DNA of 64,000 nt, from the NCBI GenBank assembly GCA_026415695.1, contig JAOAGP010000088.1, positions 1 through 64,000 of the forward strand, in the 5' to 3' direction. The stretch is from Thermodesulfovibrionales bacterium (GTDB lineage: Bacteria; Nitrospirota; Thermodesulfovibrionia; Thermodesulfovibrionales; Dissulfurispiraceae). Position numbers and translations under genes: made by a program. Positions 1-8,574 of the stretch are shown here, in pieces; the first letter of the stretch is position 1; each line of letters opens with the position of its first letter. The notes beneath the pieces were generated by a model. It was given only the letters and a program-made list of their open reading frames with translations, did no database searches and had not been told where the DNA came from.

Positions 1-26
1 CCGCCTACCATTTCTATCTCAACTCT

Positions 27-100
27 GGGGCGGTAGTTCAGCCGGTTAGAACGCATGCCTGTCACGCATGAGGCCGCGGGTTCGAGCCCCGTCCGCCCCG
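27..100 (+). tRNA. tRNA-Asp (anticodon GTC)
   Basis: A 74-nt cloverleaf can be folded by eye. The 7-bp acceptor is GGGGCGG (27-33) with CCGCCCC (93-99), followed by discriminator G100. The anticodon stem is CATGC/GCATG around the loop CTGTCAC, giving anticodon GTC (Asp). The T arm carries the GTTCGAG core. The 3' CCA is not encoded. It sits alone upstream of the biotin carboxylase gene; positions 101-327 are AT-rich and hold no other gene I can recognise. Confidence 0.95.
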
Positions 101-327
101 TCTTTAAATCATTTCCCTATAAATTTACCGTCTATTTCCTATTAGCAATGTCAGGTATTAGGTTTTGTAATGGCTATTATATTGACTTTTAAGGCTTGTA
201 AATAATAGACTTCTTAAATACCTATCAAAAAACTGTAAAGATAGTATCAAACTCTTATTTTTATAAACAAAGCGGGACGAATTCTTTAATAAACCAAATC
301 GTTTCGCTCTTATGTGGGGGATGAAAG

Positions 328-1785
328 ATGAACAGAGAGATTAAGAAGGTATTAGTTGCAAATAGGGGAGTCCCTGCTGTAAGGATTATGCATACTTGCA
401 GAGATAGGAAGATACCAACAACCGCTGTTTATAGCACTCCAGACAGACTGTCCCATCATGTATTTATGGCTGACACAGCAATGCATATTGGTGAGGCACC
501 ACCAAATGATTCTTACCTCAACATGCAAAAGATGATAGATGCTGCCATAAAAAGTAAGGCTGATGCAATACATCCGGGGTGGGGTTTCCTTGCAGAAAAT
601 GACAAGTTTGCCCAGATGGTTATTGATGCAGGGCTAATCTGGATTGGTCCCTCTCCTCGTGTTATTAGGCTTATGGGTGATAAGATTCAATCAAAAGAGA
701 TTGCCAAAAAGGCGAATGTCCCTACAATACCCGGCATAAGTCATGTAACCAACACAGACCAGATTAAGAAATGGATTAAAGATGAAAACATCTCATTCCC
801 TATAATGATAAAGGCATCTGCTGGGGGTGGTGGAAAGGGGATGGTAAAGGTTGAAAGGATGGAACAGATTGAACAGGCATTTTCTCAGGCACGGTCAGAG
901 GCTAAAAAGGCATTTGGTGATGATACTGTGCTTGTTGAAAGATACATAGAACGTGGCAGACATATTGAGGTGCAGATTGTAGGAGACGAATATGGCAATA
1001 TCATTCATCTCTTTGAAAGGGAATGCACTTTACAGAGGAGAAACCAGAAGATTATTGAGGAGGCACCTTCTCCAAGTCTTACTGATGACTTAAGGGGTGA
1101 AATCTGTTTTACTGCAGTAAGACTTATGAGAGAGATTGGCTATACATCTGCAGGGACGGTTGAATTTATCTTTGATGCCCCTGCAAAAAAATTCTACTTT
1201 CTTGAGGTCAATACAAGGCTGCAAGTAGAACACGGCATAACTGAATTGATAACAGGGCTTGACATCGTTGACCTCATGCTTGATGTGGCAATGGGGAAGA
1301 AACTACCTTTTAGACAGGCTGATATAAGGCCAAACAGATGGGCTCTTGAGGTGCGGTTAAATGCTGAGGACCCCAAGACCTTTAGTCCCTCATTTGGCAC
1401 AATAACAAGGCTTGAGATACCTCAAGGTCCCGGTGTAAGAATCGCATCTGGTATATATGAAGGGGCAGATATCCCGCCATATTATGATTCACTGTTTATG
1501 CTCCTAATGACCGCTGGTGCAGACAGAGAAGACGCCGTAAGAACTATGGATAGGGCATTAAGCAGAAATCTTAGGATTGAAGGCATCAAAACCCTTGCAC
1601 CTTTGTTATTAAGCATTATCAGGCATCCTGCCTTTATAAAAGGTGAGTTTTCAACTCGTTTCATAGAAGAGCATATGGAAGAACTCATCTCAATGTTTAA
1701 AGAAAAGACAGGAGAGGATGAGGCTCTCAAGGTCGCAAGGTATGTTGCAGAGATATCTGCATTAGGACCACAGAAATGGATGTAG
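328..1785 (+). CDS. pycA: Biotin carboxylase subunit (pyruvate/acyl-CoA carboxylase subunit A type)
   Basis: ATP-dependent carboxylation of biotin, the first half-reaction of a two-subunit biotin carboxylase. The 485 aa match the stand-alone AccC/PycA size. Visible are the N-terminal biotin-carboxylase domain (VLVANRG at 8-14), an ATP-grasp glycine-rich loop GGGGKG (166-171), RRNQKIIEEAP (238-247) with the conserved Lys and Glu residues, and the active-site block EVNTRLQVEHGITE (293-306) with Asn and Arg kept but Gly where Pro is usual. The start ATG follows a GGGGGATG stretch. The carboxyltransferase/biotin subunit follows after 11 bp, so the pair forms one enzyme. Pyruvate is the most likely acceptor, but 2-oxoglutarate or another acceptor is possible because the partner is divergent. 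Confidence 0.9.
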   Translation: MNREIKKVLVANRGVPAVRIMHTCRDRKIPTTAVYSTPDRLSHHVFMADTAMHIGEAPPNDSYLNMQKMIDAAIKSKADAIHPGWGFLAENDKFAQMVIDAGLIWIGPSPRVIRLMGDKIQSKEIAKKANVPTIPGISHVTNTDQIKKWIKDENISFPIMIKASAGGGGKGMVKVERMEQIEQAFSQARSEAKKAFGDDTVLVERYIERGRHIEVQIVGDEYGNIIHLFERECTLQRRNQKIIEEAPSPSLTDDLRGEICFTAVRLMREIGYTSAGTVEFIFDAPAKKFYFLEVNTRLQVEHGITELITGLDIVDLMLDVAMGKKLPFRQADIRPNRWALEVRLNAEDPKTFSPSFGTITRLEIPQGPGVRIASGIYEGADIPPYYDSLFMLLMTAGADREDAVRTMDRALSRNLRIEGIKTLAPLLLSIIRHPAFIKGEFSTRFIEEHMEELISMFKEKTGEDEALKVARYVAEISALGPQKWM

Positions 1786-1796
1786 GGGAGGCATAC

Positions 1797-3893
1797 ATGA
1801 AACAATCTAAAAATACCGTAAAAACTCAAGATTCAACAAAAGATATGTGTATCATTTCTGAACTCTGTTCTAAAAGCCCTGTGTTTGTAAAACCGGGAAT
1901 GGCACCAAAAGAGATTGTCAATGCTGTAAAATCACTGCAGGGTGTGTGTTTCACATCAGTTGGAATGAGGGATGCTGGTCAGTCTGACTTCAAGAATCGC
2001 CATAGAATATATGATTTAAAGACCCTTGCCCCTTATTACAACAATATGGGTCTTTTTAGTGCGGAAATGCACGGTGGGGCAAGATGGCATGTTGGGATTA
2101 TGAACAGAAGAGAGGATCCCTTTGAAGAATGCAATATCCTCCGAGAACTCATGCCAAATGTATTACTTCAAACCCTGATAAGAGAGACAAACCTCTGGGG
2201 TTACAGACCATATCCCAAAAATGTGATTGAGTATGTGGTAAGCAGGGTTGATATTGATGTGTGGCGTTGTTTTTCCTTTTTAAACGATGTTCGTAACATG
2301 AGAACCGTTGCTGAGGTAGTAATGAAAAGAGGCAGGTTATTTGAACCCACCATCTCATTTACAGTGGCTGATTGGGCTACAAATGAGTATTATCTCAAGG
2401 TCGTTGATGATATTGTGGATTTATGCGGTGGGGTTGATGAAATAGTGTTGTGTATCAAAGATATGGCAGGAGTTGGTAATGTGACGAGGATTTACAACCT
2501 AATTGATGCTATAAAACAGAGATATCCTGAGTTAGTACTTAACTACCATAGACACATAACTGATGGACTTGCAATACCCGCACTGCTTTCAGCAGCAAAG
2601 GCTGGAGCAAAGATATTTGATGTTCAAGAAGACTCCCTTGTCAGATTCTACGGTCACTCACCGATCTTGAGTGTTCATGCTATTTTTGAGGAGTCAGGCA
2701 TACCTGTTCATATAAACAGGGCAGAGGCAGAGGGTGCTGTGCAAAAGGTTCGTGAATGGATTAATCACTACGATTGGGCTGAATCACCGTTTAAAGGACT
2801 TGACCATAATGTAACCCACCACAAGATGCCCGGTGGTGCATTCCCAAGTTCATTTGAACAGGCTCAAAAATCAGAGTTTCTTCATCTCATGCCATACATT
2901 TTAAAGATGATGTCTCTTTACAACAGGATTGTTAAGTATTTTGATGTAACCCCTGGTTCACAGATTACATGGGTTACATGTAGTGGGATTATAAACAAAT
3001 ATGCAAAGGAGATGGGTGATAGAGGGGTTAGACATGTTATTGATCTGATGACCAAGTTCGTAGAACAAAAACAACAAAACATTGATGACATGACCAAAGA
3101 AGAGCAGGAAGAACTTCTTCAACTCTTTAGGACTGCACCTACTGATTTCAAGAATCTCCTGCTTGGTAATTATGGTAAACTCCCTGTTGGCTGGCCTGCA
3201 GAGTGGGTTTACAAAAGCACATTTGGAGATGAATGGCAGGAAAGGATTAAACAGAGGAAAGAAGTATCCCCTCTTGACAGTATTCCACCTGATAATCTTG
3301 AGAAACTAAGAGAGGATCTGTCCGAAAAGATAAACAGAAAGCCAACTGAACAAGAGTTTATCCTCTATCTGATGCATCCAAAGGACGCCCTTGACTTCAT
3401 TGAATTTAGGGAAAAATACGGAGATGCCCCCCTTGTGTTACCCACTGATGTATGGAGAGAGGGTTTGAAAAAGCCGGGGGATAAGGTTGACTTCGAACTG
3501 TTTGGCAAACCTTATACGATTGAATTAGTTTCCATAGGTGCCGAACATGAGGGTATTATCCATGTTGTGATGAGGGTAAACAATAAGACCAGAGTATATA
3601 AGGTTGAGACCCCTCGTGCAAAGAAGTCAGAGATAAGGATCGCAAAAGGGCATAACGAGATTGGTTCACCTATCAATGGCAATGTATGGAGGTTAGGCAA
3701 TCCGTCAAGAGGACCGATTAAGGTTGGCGATATCGTTCGCAAGGGAGAAGAGATACTAAATCTTGAGGCTATGAAGATGGAAAACGCAATCGTTGCCCCG
3801 TTTGATGCACAGATTGTTGAGGTGTGTGTAAAACTAAACGATACCGTTCAAGAAGGACAGCTACTTTTTGTGGTTGAAAAGGTTCATAAATGA
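1797..3893 (+). CDS. pycB: Carboxyltransferase plus biotin-carrier subunit (PycB/OadA-like, divergent)
   Basis: Transfers the carboxyl group from biotin to an organic acid. I chose ATG 1797 (698 aa) because a strong GGGGAGG lies 6 nt upstream; an in-frame ATG at 1776 lacks this site and overlaps pycA. The TIM-barrel metal ligands are present: RDAGQ (58-62), Lys in IKDMAG (K221), and HRH (H251, H253). The C-terminus is a biotinyl domain with EAMKMEN and the biotin Lys at K660. Oddities: the usual HTHDTSG block reads HRHITDG, and the usual PGGQ(Y)TN block reads PGGAFPSS, so the catalytic Thr of classical pyruvate carboxylase is not at its usual place. It is probably a pyruvate carboxylase-like enzyme whose substrate is not proven. 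Confidence 0.82.
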   Translation: MKQSKNTVKTQDSTKDMCIISELCSKSPVFVKPGMAPKEIVNAVKSLQGVCFTSVGMRDAGQSDFKNRHRIYDLKTLAPYYNNMGLFSAEMHGGARWHVGIMNRREDPFEECNILRELMPNVLLQTLIRETNLWGYRPYPKNVIEYVVSRVDIDVWRCFSFLNDVRNMRTVAEVVMKRGRLFEPTISFTVADWATNEYYLKVVDDIVDLCGGVDEIVLCIKDMAGVGNVTRIYNLIDAIKQRYPELVLNYHRHITDGLAIPALLSAAKAGAKIFDVQEDSLVRFYGHSPILSVHAIFEESGIPVHINRAEAEGAVQKVREWINHYDWAESPFKGLDHNVTHHKMPGGAFPSSFEQAQKSEFLHLMPYILKMMSLYNRIVKYFDVTPGSQITWVTCSGIINKYAKEMGDRGVRHVIDLMTKFVEQKQQNIDDMTKEEQEELLQLFRTAPTDFKNLLLGNYGKLPVGWPAEWVYKSTFGDEWQERIKQRKEVSPLDSIPPDNLEKLREDLSEKINRKPTEQEFILYLMHPKDALDFIEFREKYGDAPLVLPTDVWREGLKKPGDKVDFELFGKPYTIELVSIGAEHEGIIHVVMRVNNKTRVYKVETPRAKKSEIRIAKGHNEIGSPINGNVWRLGNPSRGPIKVGDIVRKGEEILNLEAMKMENAIVAPFDAQIVEVCVKLNDTVQEGQLLFVVEKVHK

Positions 3894-3912
3894 TCGTGTA
3901 AAAGTGTTAACC

Positions 3913-3942
3913 TTTACATAACCAAACACATGTTTTTATAAT
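3913..3942 (+). promoter_or_regulatory. Sigma-70-type promoter for split transketolase (near-leaderless)
   Basis: TTTACA (3913-3918), 18-bp spacer, then perfect TATAAT (3937-3942). The predicted start is near 3949, five bases before the ATG at 3954, which has no Shine-Dalgarno. Confidence 0.7.
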
Positions 3943-3953
3943 ACACAACTAAC

Positions 3954-4799
3954 ATGATTGTAAATTCAATTACCTCAAAAAGGGACATAGATTTTCTCAA
4001 ACAAAAGGCTCGGGAGGCAAGAATAGAGATACTTAAGATGCTACACCGAGCAGGTTCGGGTCATACAGGTGGTTCACTCTCTGCTACTGATTTAGTAACA
4101 GCACTCTATTTTTATAAGCTGAAACACGACCCGATAAACCCCTCTTGGAATGAACGAGACAGATTTATCCTCTCAAAAGGACATGCCGCACCACTTTTGT
4201 ATGTAATGCTTGCAATGTCAGGATACTTTGAAAAAGACCTACTCATGACATTAAGAAAGATTGGTAGTCCGCTACAAGGGCATCCATCATCAAAGTTGTT
4301 GAAGGGTGTGGAGGTTTCTACAGGTTCTTTAGGACAGGGACTCTCTATTGCCAATGGATTAGCATTAGGATTAAGGATACAGGGGATAAGTAGCAGGGTT
4401 TATTGTTTGTTAGGTGATGGAGAGATGCAAGAAGGTCAGATTTGGGAAGCAGCCATGACAGCTGGGCACTACAAGGTTGATAACCTTTGTGCTATCGTTG
4501 ATAACAATGGTTTGCAGATAGATGGCTCATGTGCTGATGTAATGAAGATTGAGCCAATCTTTGATAAATGGCGTGCCTTTGGCTGGAATGTGATAGAGAT
4601 AGACGGTCACGACATGAATGCAATTGTGTCAGCTTATGATTTGGCTCAGACTATAAAAGGAAAACCTACAGTAATAATTGCCCATACTGTAAAAGGTAAG
4701 GGGGTTTCTATATTTGAAAATAAGGTTGAGTATCACGGGGTCTCACCAAATGATAAGGAGTTAGAGACTGCCCTAATGGAGTTAGGTGCAAATGGCTAA
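3954..4799 (+). CDS. Transketolase, N-terminal (thiamine diphosphate-binding) subunit
   Basis: N-terminal half of a two-gene transketolase of the non-oxidative pentose phosphate pathway. It has GSGHTGGSLSATDL near residue 36, GHPS and STGSLGQGLSIANGLALG, and the diphosphate-binding motif GDGEMQEGQIWEA followed by NNGLQIDG. At 281 aa it has the normal length for the split form. The start has no ribosome-binding site but lies just downstream of a consensus promoter, consistent with a near-leaderless mRNA. Its 3' end overlaps the gene for the C-terminal subunit by 8 bp, which suggests coupled translation and equal amounts of the two halves. Confidence 0.93.
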   Translation: MIVNSITSKRDIDFLKQKAREARIEILKMLHRAGSGHTGGSLSATDLVTALYFYKLKHDPINPSWNERDRFILSKGHAAPLLYVMLAMSGYFEKDLLMTLRKIGSPLQGHPSSKLLKGVEVSTGSLGQGLSIANGLALGLRIQGISSRVYCLLGDGEMQEGQIWEAAMTAGHYKVDNLCAIVDNNGLQIDGSCADVMKIEPIFDKWRAFGWNVIEIDGHDMNAIVSAYDLAQTIKGKPTVIIAHTVKGKGVSIFENKVEYHGVSPNDKELETALMELGANG

Positions 4800-5790
4800 T
4801 AGACCATCTGATATTGAGTTACAAAATATTAAAGATACAAACCCTGAAGACACACTTGCAGGTAAGTCCATTGCTACAAGAGACGCATACGGTGCAGCCC
4901 TATATGAATTAGGGATGAGGGATGAAAGAATAGTGGTATTGGATGCTGATCTGTCTTGTTCAACAAAAACGATTAAATTCGCAAAGGCGTTTCCAAACAG
5001 ATTTTTCAATGTTGGTATATCCGAACAGGACATGGTTTGCACTGCTGGTGGTCTTGCTCTATCAGGTTTAATACCATTTGCCTCTACATTTGCAATATTT
5101 GAAACCGGAAGGGCATGGGAGCAGGTCAGACAAACGATTGCATATTCATTCCTGAATGTAAAACTTGCAGCTACGCACTCGGGTATTACTGTAGGCGAAG
5201 ATGGTGCATCTCATCAGGCTTTAGAAGACATAGCGTTGATGAGGGTAATTCCAAATATGACTATAATAGTGCCTTCCGATGGCTATGAAACACAGCAGTT
5301 TGTAAAACTTGCAGCAGAGTATTACGGACCGGTTTACATAAGGTTAGGAAGGGCAAAGGCCCCTGCTGTGATGCCCTCTAACTACAAGGCTGATATAGCA
5401 AAGGCATATCAGTTTTCAAAGGGTAGTGATGTCTGTATTATTGCTACTGGGATAATGGTCAGTGAGGCATTGAAGGCATCAGCATTGTTAGCAAATGATG
5501 GCATAAGCACAGGAGTATTGAATGTGCCTGTTATCAAACCCCTTGATAAAGAGACCATCTTATCTGCGATTGAAGGTTGTAGATTGGTAGTAACTGCAGA
5601 AGAGCATTCAGTCATTGGCGGTCTTGGTAGTGCGATTGCAGAACTCCTTTCGGAGATAAAACCAATCAAGATGATTAGAATAGGCACACAAGATACCTTT
5701 GGCTGCTCTGGTAAACCTGATGAATTGTTACAAAGTTTTGGTCTTACTTCTCAACACATAACCAATAAGATTAAAAGCACCCTTGAGTAA
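4792..5790 (+). CDS. Transketolase, C-terminal (pyrimidine-binding) subunit
   Basis: Second half of the split transketolase. It shows the pyrimidine-binding domain (FFNVGISEQDMVCTAGGLALSG with the catalytic Glu, then FAIFETGRAWEQVR and THSGITVGEDGASHQ) and the C-terminal transketolase domain (VVTAEEHSVIGGLGSA). The 332 aa from ATG 4792 are typical. GGAG at 4778-4781 lies inside the upstream gene 10 nt before this ATG; an in-frame GTG at 4786 is a weaker alternative. A 1-deoxyxylulose-5-phosphate synthase reading is excluded because that enzyme is one longer chain and the partner subunit is next door. Confidence 0.92.
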   Translation: MANRPSDIELQNIKDTNPEDTLAGKSIATRDAYGAALYELGMRDERIVVLDADLSCSTKTIKFAKAFPNRFFNVGISEQDMVCTAGGLALSGLIPFASTFAIFETGRAWEQVRQTIAYSFLNVKLAATHSGITVGEDGASHQALEDIALMRVIPNMTIIVPSDGYETQQFVKLAAEYYGPVYIRLGRAKAPAVMPSNYKADIAKAYQFSKGSDVCIIATGIMVSEALKASALLANDGISTGVLNVPVIKPLDKETILSAIEGCRLVVTAEEHSVIGGLGSAIAELLSEIKPIKMIRIGTQDTFGCSGKPDELLQSFGLTSQHITNKIKSTLE

Positions 5791-5805
5791 CATTGAAACA
5801 CCCCT

Positions 5806-6468
5806 ATGATATCCTTCAGTAATGTCTCAAAATTCTATGACTACCATACTGTCTTAAGATCAGTAAATTTTACCGTTGAAAAAGGGGAGATGGTTTTTAT
5901 CACCGGACCAAGTGGTGCTGGCAAATCCACACTATTAAAACTCATCTACAGGGCTGAAGACGCCGATGAAGGTGAGATAATCGTAGGTAAGTTTAATGTT
6001 ACATCCATTAAATCATCGGATGTGCCTAATTTAAGGAGACAAATAGGGGTTGTCTTTCAGGACTTTAGATTACTTAAAGGGCTTTCTGTATATGAAAATG
6101 TTGCAATAGCCTTGAGGATAAGGGGACTTCCAGAAAAAGAGATTAAATCAAGGGTATTTGATGTTCTCAAAAGGGTCAACATCAGGCATTTAGCAGACAG
6201 CAATCCAAAGGCACTTTCAGGAGGTGAACAACAAAGGGTTGTCATCGCAAGGGCAGTTGTTGCAGAACCACAGGTAATCCTTGCGGATGAACCAACAGGC
6301 AACCTTGATCCCAACACTGCAATAGACATAATCAATCTTCTTAAGGATATAAATATCACTGGCTCAACTATCATCGTTGCAACCCATAATAAAGAACTGT
6401 TTAGGGGCACAGGCAAGAGGGTTTTGAGGATTGACTCCAATACCATTGCAGGAGAGGAAATCGGCTGA
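5806..6468 (+). CDS. ftsE: Cell division ATP-binding protein FtsE
   Basis: ATPase of the FtsEX complex, which sits at the division septum and transmits ATP hydrolysis through FtsX to periplasmic cell-wall hydrolase activators. The 220 aa carry Walker A GPSGAGKST (34-42), a Q-loop at VVFQDFRLL (82-90), the signature LSGGEQQR (137-144) and Walker B VILADEP (157-163). The QDFRLL stretch is characteristic of FtsE rather than LolD-type ABC proteins. No clear Shine-Dalgarno precedes it; it lies 15 bp after the transketolase gene and one base before ftsX. The downstream EnvC-like gene supports the assignment. Confidence 0.95.
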   Translation: MISFSNVSKFYDYHTVLRSVNFTVEKGEMVFITGPSGAGKSTLLKLIYRAEDADEGEIIVGKFNVTSIKSSDVPNLRRQIGVVFQDFRLLKGLSVYENVAIALRIRGLPEKEIKSRVFDVLKRVNIRHLADSNPKALSGGEQQRVVIARAVVAEPQVILADEPTGNLDPNTAIDIINLLKDINITGSTIIVATHNKELFRGTGKRVLRIDSNTIAGEEIG

Positions 6469-6469
6469 T

Positions 6470-7345
6470 ATGTATATTGGGTATGCACTTAAGACCGCAT
6501 TGAAAGGTATGTATCAAGAGAAATGGATAAACCTACTTAGTGCCTTCACCGTTGCATCAAGTTTGTTTATAGTATTACTCATAGGACTCATCTTGTTTAA
6601 CATTGAGTTATTTGCTGGAACAATACATGAAAGATATGGCTTGGTTGTTTTTTTAAAGGATAATCTCAGTGAGTTAGAAACCCAGAGTGTAATTACAGAA
6701 ATACACAAAAAAGAAGGGGTCATATCAGCCAGATACATCTCTAAAGAAGACGCCCTAAAAGAGATCAAGGACAAACTAAAGGATGTGAGCTATGTCTTTG
6801 AAGGTTTAGACACAAACCCTCTTTCTGCCTCAATAGAATTGCGTCTAAAGAAGGACTTTATCACCCCTGAAAAGGTTAAAACTCTGTCAAAGAACATCAA
6901 GGAAATCAGTGGCGTTGATGAGGTATTTAGTGCTGAAAAGATTGCAGAGACAATAGATTATTTCAATCGTTCACTTTCTAACATGAGTTTAATCGTACTG
7001 ATAGCACTTATATCAGGTGTAATATTTGTGATTTACAGCACTGTAAAAATACTATTCTATAGACGCAAAGAGGAGATCGAGACTGTTAAATTATTAGGGG
7101 CAACAAGGGCATTTATAAGATTGCCCTTTCTGATTGAAGGGGCAACGATTGGCTTCATTGGGGGCTTAATCTCTACTGCTGCAACATTAGTCATATACTT
7201 TGCCATTACATACAGATTATCAAATGTATTCCCCATACTGCAAAACCTTGTCTTTCCAAATGAGGTGATCGTGGTGTTTCCAATTGTTGGACTAATCCTC
7301 GGTGTATTAGGTGCCTTTGTGGCTGTAGGAAAACTTAGATTTTAA
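6470..7345 (+). CDS. ftsX: Cell division membrane protein FtsX
   Basis: Integral-membrane partner of FtsE. I use ATG 6470 (291 aa), one base after the ftsE stop codon, with purine-rich GGAGAGGAAA at 6451-6460. There is a short cytoplasmic N-terminus, TM1 (about 20-43), a periplasmic domain of about 120 residues that in this family contacts the hydrolase activator, then three C-terminal membrane helices with the intervening RRKEEIETVKLLGATRAFIR loop typical of FtsX. FtsEX usually acts on EnvC or PcsB-like coiled-coil proteins, and such a gene follows directly. Confidence 0.94.
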   Translation: MYIGYALKTALKGMYQEKWINLLSAFTVASSLFIVLLIGLILFNIELFAGTIHERYGLVVFLKDNLSELETQSVITEIHKKEGVISARYISKEDALKEIKDKLKDVSYVFEGLDTNPLSASIELRLKKDFITPEKVKTLSKNIKEISGVDEVFSAEKIAETIDYFNRSLSNMSLIVLIALISGVIFVIYSTVKILFYRRKEEIETVKLLGATRAFIRLPFLIEGATIGFIGGLISTAATLVIYFAITYRLSNVFPILQNLVFPNEVIVVFPIVGLILGVLGAFVAVGKLRF

Positions 7346-7359
7346 AAAAGTCAAACAAG

Positions 7360-8535
7360 ATGATAAGACATGTTTTCATATTCCTTCTGATTATCTTAAC
7401 AACCATTTGTCATGCTACCGATCCAAAAGACGAATACAAGAAGATTCAGAAAGACCTCAATCTGCAGAAAAAAAAATTAGAAAATGTCCAAAAGAAAGAA
7501 TTATCCGTGATAAACGAGCTTCGCAAGGTTCAGTCTGATCTGTCTGAAATAGAAAAACAACTAACAGCACAGAGGAAGAAGATACAGGGGATACAGGCAA
7601 AAATATCAGCGGTTGAAAAGGATATGAAGACATACAGCCACAACCTTTCAACCCAACAACATAGACTAAAGATGCGTTTGCGTGCAATACAAAGACAAGA
7701 CCATCAGAAGGATATGATTTTAATACTCCTCAGTGGTTCAGATATTCAGCAGACAGCAAGATACACCAAATACCTTCAGGACATATCAGAAAGAGATTAC
7801 GCATTGATAAATACATACAAAAACAGCCTCAAGACCCTTTCTATTGAGCAGTCAGAACTCAAAAGACTTCATGAATCATTGCGGGCAGAGGAGAAAAAAC
7901 TTGCACAATTAGAAAAAGACCTCAATGAAAAGAAAAAGGAAAGGGAGCAGTTGTTACTAAATGTAAGAAAGGAAAAGAAGACTTATGAAAAGATGATTGC
8001 CGAACTTCAAGAGGCATCTGCACGACTGAAAAAACTAATAGAGGAGACCGAACGAAGAGAACGAGAGGCGAGGCAGAAGAAAAGACAACAGGCAAAACCC
8101 GGTGACAAAGACGATATTGATGAAGATACAAACTTTGCAAGATTCAAGGGCAAACTTCCTTGGCCTACGCAAGGCACTGTTGTGATTAACTACGGCAGTC
8201 AAGTTGACCCCATCTTTAATCTCCCTGTTTTTAGAAGCGGGATTCACATCAAAACATCCACTAATGCACCAGTAAAGGCAGTTCACGAAGGCAGGATTGT
8301 ATATGCAAGTGAGTTTAAAGGATATGGTAAACTGGTAATCATAAGTCATGGAGGAGGATATCATAGTCTTTATGGTAATCTATCAAAGATAACTATAAAA
8401 AACGGTGCAGATGTCAAAGAACAGCAGATGGTGGGTGAGGCAGGCGATTCATCAACCATAGGTTCCACTGGCATCTATTTTGAGATAAGATACAAAGGTA
8501 AGCCACTTGACCCACAACAGTGGTTAAAGAGGTAA
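7360..8535 (+). CDS. envC: EnvC-like murein hydrolase activator (coiled coil plus degenerate LytM domain)
   Basis: Secreted protein of 391 aa with a signal peptide (about 1-19, ending after CHA), a long coiled-coil region (about 22-245) rich in Lys/Glu/Gln, and a C-terminal LytM/M23 domain (about 270-391). The zinc-binding residues of active M23 peptidases are lost: the HxGxD position reads RSGIH, the YxH position reads LYGN, and HFE reads YFE. E. coli EnvC is degenerate in the same way; it activates N-acetylmuramoyl-L-alanine amidases rather than cutting peptidoglycan itself. Its place directly after ftsEX makes it the likely FtsX-controlled activator. No Shine-Dalgarno is evident, so translation is probably coupled to ftsX. 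Confidence 0.88.
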   Translation: MIRHVFIFLLIILTTICHATDPKDEYKKIQKDLNLQKKKLENVQKKELSVINELRKVQSDLSEIEKQLTAQRKKIQGIQAKISAVEKDMKTYSHNLSTQQHRLKMRLRAIQRQDHQKDMILILLSGSDIQQTARYTKYLQDISERDYALINTYKNSLKTLSIEQSELKRLHESLRAEEKKLAQLEKDLNEKKKEREQLLLNVRKEKKTYEKMIAELQEASARLKKLIEETERREREARQKKRQQAKPGDKDDIDEDTNFARFKGKLPWPTQGTVVINYGSQVDPIFNLPVFRSGIHIKTSTNAPVKAVHEGRIVYASEFKGYGKLVIISHGGGYHSLYGNLSKITIKNGADVKEQQMVGEAGDSSTIGSTGIYFEIRYKGKPLDPQQWLKR

Positions 8536-8574
8536 TAAAATAATTGTAAGTGTGAAAATAAATGGAGGAGAAAA

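Noticed and set aside
8150-8535. Active M23 endopeptidase assignment for the EnvC-like protein
   Set aside because: The zinc-binding His/Asp positions are substituted, so it is called an activator.
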